Source: an uncultured Clostridia bacterium
Lineage (GTDB): Bacteria > Bacillota > Clostridia > Oscillospirales > Acutalibacteraceae
Length of the DNA stretch: 26,918 nucleotides
Direction: 5' to 3'
NCBI GenBank assembly: GCA_947623765.1
Contig: CANQIG010000003.1
Span: 1-26,918 of the forward strand
Position numbers and translations under genes: made by a program
Part shown: positions 22,457 to 26,918 of the stretch, in pieces
Position numbering within the stretch: position 1 is the stretch's first letter
Layout of the letters: every line of letters begins with the position of its first letter
Notes under the pieces: model-generated
What the model was told of the DNA's origin: nothing
The model's database searches: none
Seen by the model: the letters and a program-made list of their open reading frames with translations, nothing else

Positions 22457-22939
22457 TCAGAAGCAGAAGTGTCCGATCAGCGCGATGGCAAAGCCGAGCA
22501 GCGCCCCACAGATGACCTCGATCATCCGATGCCCGAGGGATTCGTTCAGCTTCGGGATCATCTCCTTGAGCGCTTCGGTGTCGTGCTCCTTCTCGTTTTC
22601 CAAATACTCGACGAGATAGTTGATCGCCTTCGCGTGCAGCCCCGCGTGCCAGCGCACGCCCGTCGCGTCGTACATGACGATCAGCGCGAGGATAAAGGAG
22701 AGCGCGAAGATCGGCGAGGCAAAGCCGTAGAGAAAGTACGAGGTGAGCAGCACGGAGCAGGTGACGGCCGAGTGCGAGCTCGGCATACCGCCCGCGCCGG
22801 AGAGGCGCTCACGGCTGAATTCCTTCTGTGTAATGCCGTGGATGACGGTTTTCACCGCCTGCGCCACGGCCCACGAGATGACCCCGACGTTGATGAGCGG
22901 ATTGGAAAGCAGGACCCTGAAATTCAGATCGAATGGCAT
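22457..22939 (-). CDS. YuiD-like divergent PAP2 family membrane protein
   Basis: This family (DUF212, acid phosphatase/vanadium haloperoxidase-related) consists of small membrane proteins of uncertain activity. The 160-residue product has GGMPSSHSA (Ser54-Ser55-His56), a DATGVRWHAGLHAKAIN motif after the next helices and a C-terminal LGHRMIEVICGALLGFAIAL, all typical. About four hydrophobic segments are present. The ATG at 22939 is preferred because GGGGGAG lies six bases ahead; a TTG five codons upstream would sit inside that binding site. The gene has its own promoter and a downstream terminator, and its 5' region faces queH. Confidence 0.9.
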   Translation of the reverse strand: MPFDLNFRVLLSNPLINVGVISWAVAQAVKTVIHGITQKEFSRERLSGAGGMPSSHSAVTCSVLLTSYFLYGFASPIFALSFILALIVMYDATGVRWHAGLHAKAINYLVEYLENEKEHDTEALKEMIPKLNESLGHRMIEVICGALLGFAIALIGHFCF

Positions 22940-22990
22940 TACGATCTCCCCCAAAAGATGTGCGCAAAACTTTTCATGCGCTGCCCTTCT

Positions 22991-23019
22991 ATTTTATCGA
23001 AAAAGTACGGTTTTGTCAA
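22991..23019 (-). promoter_or_regulatory. Sigma-A promoter of the YuiD-like gene
   Basis: On the minus strand a perfect TTGACA (23019-23014), a 17-base spacer and TAAAAT (22996-22991). Confidence 0.85.
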
Positions 23020-23036
23020 CCTCGCGCAGATTTCTC

Positions 23037-23065
23037 TTGCGAAGAAAAAACCGGTGTGATACAAT
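23037..23065 (+). promoter_or_regulatory. Sigma-A promoter of queH, near-leaderless
   Basis: TTGCGA (23037-23042), a 17-base spacer and TACAAT (23060-23065) with an extended -10 TG at 23057-23058. The box ends six bases before the queH ATG, so transcription is expected to begin at or next to the start codon. Confidence 0.75.
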
Positions 23066-23071
23066 AAGGCC

Positions 23072-23707
23072 ATGGGAAATCAGCGCAATTATCAAAAGGA
23101 ACAGGAGGCCGTCTTCGCATCGCTCGAAAAAGCCGGGGAGAAACCGCGCCTTCTGCTGCACGCCTGCTGCGCGCCCTGCTCCAGCGCCGTGCTGGAGCGG
23201 CTCTGCCCGCATTTTGACGTGCACCTGTTTTTTTACAACCCGAATATCTTCCCCGAGGAGGAGCACCGCAAACGCCTCGCGGAGCTGGAACGGCTCGTGA
23301 CGTGCCTGCCGGAAGCGGCGGGCGTGCGGGTCGAAGCGCCCGCATACGAGCCGGAAACGTTTTTTGCCGCCGCCCGGGGGATGGAGGACGTCCCGGAAGG
23401 CGGGGCGCGCTGCGCCGCGTGCTTTCGGCTGCGGCTCGAACGCGCCGCGCGGTATGCCGCCGAAAACGGGTTCGCGTATTTCACGACGACGCTTTCGGTC
23501 AGCCCGCTGAAAAACGCGGCGCTGCTGAACGCGATCGGCGAGGAGATGGGGGAGAAGTATGGCGTCACGCATCTGCCCTCCGACTTCAAGAAGCGGGACG
23601 GCTATAAGCGGTCCGTCGAGCTTTCGGCGCTGTACGGCCTCTATCGGCAGGATTTTTGCGGCTGTGTTTATTCAAAAAGGGAAAGAGAGACGAAACGGAA
23701 TGGTTGA
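23072..23707 (+). CDS. queH: Epoxyqueuosine reductase QueH
   Basis: QueH carries out the last step of queuosine synthesis, reducing epoxyqueuosine in tRNA, as a non-orthologous replacement of QueG. The 211-residue protein has the family signature LLLHACCAPCSS (Cys32, Cys33, Cys36), GARCAACFRLRL (Cys114, Cys117), SVSPLKN and DFCGCVYS (Cys196, Cys198), the cysteines that bind iron-sulfur/iron centres. The ATG at 23072 gives the normal roughly 27-residue lead before HACC. No in-frame alternative start exists in the next 20 codons, although only AAGG two bases upstream resembles a binding site. The 3' end overlaps the amidohydrolase gene by eight bases. Confidence 0.93.
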   Translation: MGNQRNYQKEQEAVFASLEKAGEKPRLLLHACCAPCSSAVLERLCPHFDVHLFFYNPNIFPEEEHRKRLAELERLVTCLPEAAGVRVEAPAYEPETFFAAARGMEDVPEGGARCAACFRLRLERAARYAAENGFAYFTTTLSVSPLKNAALLNAIGEEMGEKYGVTHLPSDFKKRDGYKRSVELSALYGLYRQDFCGCVYSKRERETKRNG

Positions 23708-24515
23708 ACATCAGGGGAAAACGTACCGCGTTGCGGACGCCCACGCACATATTTATCCCGGGAAGATCGCGGAAAAGGCGACGGCGAACGTCGGGCATTT
23801 TTACGGCATCCCGATGGACGAGGTGGGCCTACCGCACGTTTTGAGCGAGGTCGGCGGGGCCGCGGGCATCGACCGCTTTCTCGTCTGCTCCGTCGCGACG
23901 AAGGTGGAGCAGGTGAGCTCCATCAATCATTTTATCGCGGAGAAGTGCGAAAAGTACCCGGCGTTCCTCGGGCTCGGCGCGTGGCACCAGGACGTCGGGG
24001 ACATCGAGGGCACGCTCGACGAGATCGAAGCGCTCGGGCTGCGCGGGATCAAGCTGCACCCGGATTTTCAGGAGTTTCAGATCGACGACCCAAAGATGCT
24101 CCCGGTCTATGAAGCCTGCACGCGGCGCGGCCTGATCGTCCTGTTCCACACCGGCGACAAGCGGATGGACTATTCGTCCCCGCGCCGACTCGCGCACGTC
24201 CTCGAAAAGCAGCCGGATTTTTGCTGCATCGCGGCGCATCTCGGCGGGTACACCGAGTGGGACGACGCGCGCGCGGTGCTCTCCGGGACGAACGTCTACA
24301 TCGACACGAGCTCGTCGCTGTTCGCGGTCTCTCCCGAGGACGCGCGGCGGAGCATCGCGCATTTCGGGATCGAAAAGACGATGTTCGGCACGGACTTCCC
24401 CATGTGGGAGCCGAAGGAGGAGCTGGAACGGTTCTTTGCGCTCGGCTACGGCGAAGCGGAGAACCGCGCGATGCTCTACGGGAATTTTGCGCGGCTGTTC
24501 GGCCTCGAGGAATAA
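23700..24515 (+). CDS. Amidohydrolase family (TIM-barrel metal-dependent hydrolase)
   Basis: The 271-residue cytosolic protein belongs to the amidohydrolase-2 type. Visible metal and active-site motifs follow barrel order: ADAHAHIYP (His15, His17) on strand 1, GIKLHPDFQEF with a Lys-x-His, VLFHTGD, AAHLGG and FGTDFPMW, with the final Asp as likely catalytic base. Substrate is unknown; relatives hydrolyse or decarboxylate small carbon acids. It starts with ATG 23700 inside the end of queH, so it should be translated by coupling with queH, with AGGGAAAGAG upstream. No role in queuosine synthesis is known for this family. A strong terminator follows. Confidence 0.87.
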   Translation: MVEHQGKTYRVADAHAHIYPGKIAEKATANVGHFYGIPMDEVGLPHVLSEVGGAAGIDRFLVCSVATKVEQVSSINHFIAEKCEKYPAFLGLGAWHQDVGDIEGTLDEIEALGLRGIKLHPDFQEFQIDDPKMLPVYEACTRRGLIVLFHTGDKRMDYSSPRRLAHVLEKQPDFCCIAAHLGGYTEWDDARAVLSGTNVYIDTSSSLFAVSPEDARRSIAHFGIEKTMFGTDFPMWEPKEELERFFALGYGEAENRAMLYGNFARLFGLEE

Positions 24516-24539
24516 ATCGGCCTGTCAGGCGTTTTCTAA

Positions 24540-24563
24540 GGCCCGCTCCGGCGGGCCTTTTTT
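24540..24563 (+). terminator. Terminator after queH-amidohydrolase
   Basis: GGCCCGC (24540-24546), loop TCCG, GCGGGCC (24551-24557), followed by TTTTTT. Confidence 0.93.
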
Positions 24564-24615
24564 GTATGCGCGCTCCATTTTTCTCAATAAAAGTGTAGAA
24601 ATGCGGAAATTTTTG

Positions 24616-24624
24616 TGCTATAAT
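24616..24624 (+). promoter_or_regulatory. Extended -10 promoter of the GH3 gene
   Basis: TGC-TATAAT, a perfect -10 (24619-24624) with the extended TG. The expected -35 position holds a poor match (TAGAAA). Confidence 0.7.
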
Positions 24625-24655
24625 ATGGAAAATACCTTTTTGGGAGTTGATGCGC

Positions 24656-26917
24656 ATGAATGCAAAGCAGATCGTTTCGCAGATGACGCTGGAGGAGAAG
24701 GCAGCCCTCTGCTCCGGCAAGAATTTCTGGGAGCTCCAGACGCCGGAGCGCCTCGGCGTGCCGAACGTCATGGTCTCCGACGGCCCGTGCGGCATCCGCA
24801 AGCAGGGCGAGGAGGCCGACCACCTCGGCCTCAACCAGAGCGTCCCCGCGACGAGCTATCCGACCGGCTCGTGCATGGCCTGCTCGTTCGACCGCGACCT
24901 CTTCAAAAAGCAGGGCGAGGTCCTCGGCAGCGACTGCCAGGCGGAAAACCTCTCCGTGCTGCTCGGCCCGGCGATCAACATCAAGCGCTCGCCGCTCGGC
25001 GGACGGAATTTCGAGTATCTCTCGGAGGACCCGTACCTCGCGGGCGAGCTCGCGAAGAATTACATCGACGGCGTGCAGAGCAACAATGTCGGCGTCAGCG
25101 TGAAGCACTACGCTGCGAACAGCCAGGAATACAACCGGATGTCCTCGGACAGCGTCGTGGACGAGCGGACGCTCCGCGAGATCTACCTCCCGGCGTTCGA
25201 GGCGTGCGTCAAAGAATCGAAGCCGTGGACGATCATGTGCTCCTACAACCGCGTGAACGGCCTCTTTGCCGCCGAGAACAAGTACCTGCTGACGGACATC
25301 CTCCGCGACGAGTGGGGCTTCGACGGCTACGTCATGAGCGACTGGGGCGCGACGACCTCCGACCGCACGAAGTGCCTCGAGGCGGGGCTGGAGCTCGAGA
25401 TGCCCGGCAAGAATTTCGCGGCGGACGAGCAGATCGTGCGCGACGTGCAGAGCGGCAGGCTCGATGAGGCCGTGCTCGACCGCGCGTGCGAGCGCATCCT
25501 CAACATCGTCCTGCGCTACACCGAGAACCGGAAGCCCGAGACGAAGATCGATTTCGCGGGGAACCACGAGTTCGCGCGGAAGATCGCCGCAGAGTCGATG
25601 GTCCTGCTCAAAAACGACGGCATCCTGCCGCTCAAGAAGGACGCGAAGATCGCGTTCCTCGGGAAGTTCGCCGAGACGCCGCGCTTCCAGGGCGGCGGCA
25701 GCTCCCATGTGAACGCCTATCAGGTCACCGGCGCGCTCGAGGCGGCCAAGGGCCTGAACGTCGCCTACGCGCCGGGCTACGACACCGCGAAGAACGAACC
25801 CGACCCCGCGCTGCTCGAGGAAGCGGCGAAAGTCGCGGCCGAGGCGGACGTCGCGGTCGTGTTCGTCGGGATCACCGACGCGATGGAGTCCGAGGGCATG
25901 GACCGCAAGTCCCTCCATATGCCCGAGAACCATGAGGCGCTCGTCGAGGCGGTCGCGAAGGCGCAGAAGAACACCGTCGTCGTCGTGATGTGCGGCGGCA
26001 ACATCGTGATGCCGTGGATCGACGACGTGCGCGGCGTGCTCTACGCGTACCTTGGCGGCGAAGCGGTCGGTCCCGCGACGCTGGACCTGCTCTTCGGCGA
26101 CGTGAACCCCTCCGGCAAGCTGGCGGAGTCCTTCCCGAAGGCGCTCGCGGACAACCCGTCCTACCTCTACTTCTTCGGCGACGAACAGAACAAGACCGAG
26201 TACCGCGAGGGCGTGTTCGTCGGCTACCGGTACTACGACAAAAAGGAAATGGACGTGCTGTTCCCGTTCGGCCACGGCCTCTCCTATACGACGTTCGAGT
26301 ACAGCGATCTCACGCTCGACAAGACCGAGATGCTTGATACCGATACCCTGACCGCCACTGTCAAGGTGAAGAACACCGGCGCGATGAAGGGCAAGGAGAT
26401 CGTGCAGCTCTACGTCGGCGCGCCGAAGGACACGAAGACACTCCGCCCGGTGAAGGAGCTGCGCGGCTTCGAGAAGGTCGAGCTCGCGCCCGGCGAGGAG
26501 AAGACCGTCTCCTTCACGCTCTCGAAGCGCGCGTTCGCGTACTACCGCACGGACATCAAGGACTGGTACGTCGAGAGCGGCGAATACTGTATCATGGCGG
26601 CGAAATCCAGCCGCGACGTTTGCTGTGCGGCGCCGGTCAAGGTGCAGAGCACGACGCAGATCAAGCGCGTCTACACGATGAACTCCACGGTTGCCGAGAT
26701 CTTGGAACACCCGCACGGGCAGGAGATCATCGGAAAGGTGCTCGCGAACTCGATGTTCGGCGGGATGTCCAACCCGGAGGTGGATTCGCAGGGCGTCATG
26801 ACGAGCGAAGCGATGATGCACATGGGGCTCGAGATGCCGATCCGCTCGCTGCTGTCGTTCGCGGGCAGCACGAAGGGCACGCTGGGGCAGGATCTGCTCG
26901 ACGCGCTCAACGCATAA
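24656..26917 (+). CDS. GH3 family beta-glucosidase
   Basis: The enzyme should hydrolyse beta-glucosides or related oligosaccharides from the non-reducing end in the cytosol (no signal peptide). The 753-residue protein shows the GH3 TIM barrel (PNVMVSDGPCGIR, GPAINIKRSPLGGRNFEYLSEDP, VSVKHYAANSQEYNR) with nucleophile Asp229 in GYVMSDWGAT. An alpha/beta sandwich follows (about 300-520, VLLKNDGILPL), then a fibronectin-III-like domain (about 555-660, VKNTGAMKGKEIVQLYV) and a C-terminal extension of about 80 residues (LEHPHGQEIIGKVL). ATG 24656 has GGGAG nine bases upstream; the earlier TTG 24647 and ATG 24650 sit too close. The stop is at 26915-26917, so the gene is complete. Exact substrate is unproven. 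Confidence 0.93.
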   Translation: MNAKQIVSQMTLEEKAALCSGKNFWELQTPERLGVPNVMVSDGPCGIRKQGEEADHLGLNQSVPATSYPTGSCMACSFDRDLFKKQGEVLGSDCQAENLSVLLGPAINIKRSPLGGRNFEYLSEDPYLAGELAKNYIDGVQSNNVGVSVKHYAANSQEYNRMSSDSVVDERTLREIYLPAFEACVKESKPWTIMCSYNRVNGLFAAENKYLLTDILRDEWGFDGYVMSDWGATTSDRTKCLEAGLELEMPGKNFAADEQIVRDVQSGRLDEAVLDRACERILNIVLRYTENRKPETKIDFAGNHEFARKIAAESMVLLKNDGILPLKKDAKIAFLGKFAETPRFQGGGSSHVNAYQVTGALEAAKGLNVAYAPGYDTAKNEPDPALLEEAAKVAAEADVAVVFVGITDAMESEGMDRKSLHMPENHEALVEAVAKAQKNTVVVVMCGGNIVMPWIDDVRGVLYAYLGGEAVGPATLDLLFGDVNPSGKLAESFPKALADNPSYLYFFGDEQNKTEYREGVFVGYRYYDKKEMDVLFPFGHGLSYTTFEYSDLTLDKTEMLDTDTLTATVKVKNTGAMKGKEIVQLYVGAPKDTKTLRPVKELRGFEKVELAPGEEKTVSFTLSKRAFAYYRTDIKDWYVESGEYCIMAAKSSRDVCCAAPVKVQSTTQIKRVYTMNSTVAEILEHPHGQEIIGKVLANSMFGGMSNPEVDSQGVMTSEAMMHMGLEMPIRSLLSFAGSTKGTLGQDLLDALNA

Positions 26918-26918
26918 A

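Overview
The window is GC-rich Gram-positive DNA whose third codon positions are mostly G or C. It carries a complete cotJA-cotJB-cotJC spore-coat operon, type II fatty-acid genes (end of accC, then accD and accA), a CDP-glycerol/teichoic-acid operon and several cytosolic glycoside-cleaving enzymes. Together these suggest a gut-type, endospore-forming, carbohydrate-using member of the class Clostridia, probably an Oscillospiraceae-like lineage. The taxonomic placement is inference. Starts other than ATG (TTG, GTG) are common and are supported by good ribosome binding sites.

Layout: 1-1733 holds acetyl-CoA carboxylase genes on +. 1814-3040 is a single-gene GH130 mannoside phosphorylase unit with its own promoter and terminator. 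3038-3310 is a gene-free stretch that looks like a small non-autonomous IS200/IS605-type element carrying an omega-RNA-like structured RNA. 3346-8855 (-) has three tandem CDP-glycerol glycerophosphotransferases and a TagD cytidylyltransferase, translationally coupled, followed by TspO. 8950-10102 (+) is the cotJ operon. 10103-10660 is a gene-poor, purine-rich, diverged tandem repeat of period 289. 10674-13891 (+) is a large GH94/149/161-type phosphorylase. 13942-14426 (+) is a small protein of unknown function. 14452-18224 (+) is a GH2 enzyme with discoidin-like domains. 18184-21573 (-) is prfC, a GNAT acetyltransferase and an MFS transporter. 21675-22387 (+) has a possible micro-ORF and a signal-peptide/TM protein. 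22412-23019 (-) is a YuiD-like membrane protein. 23037-24563 (+) is queH coupled to an amidohydrolase. 24616-26917 (+) is a GH3 beta-glucosidase.

How the parts work together: the four glycan enzymes (GH130, GH94/149/161-like, GH2, GH3) lack signal peptides. They fit intracellular phosphorolysis and hydrolysis of imported oligosaccharides (beta-mannosides, beta-glucans). They sit in separate transcription units, not in one polysaccharide-utilisation operon. The teichoic operon makes CDP-glycerol (TagD) and polymerises glycerol phosphate. CotJABC builds spore coat with a manganese-catalase-like protein. The remainder is housekeeping: fatty-acid initiation, release factor 3 and queuosine synthesis.

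The two stretches not explained by genes are the 3038-3310 element/RNA and the 289-nt tandem repeat; these deserve most attention.
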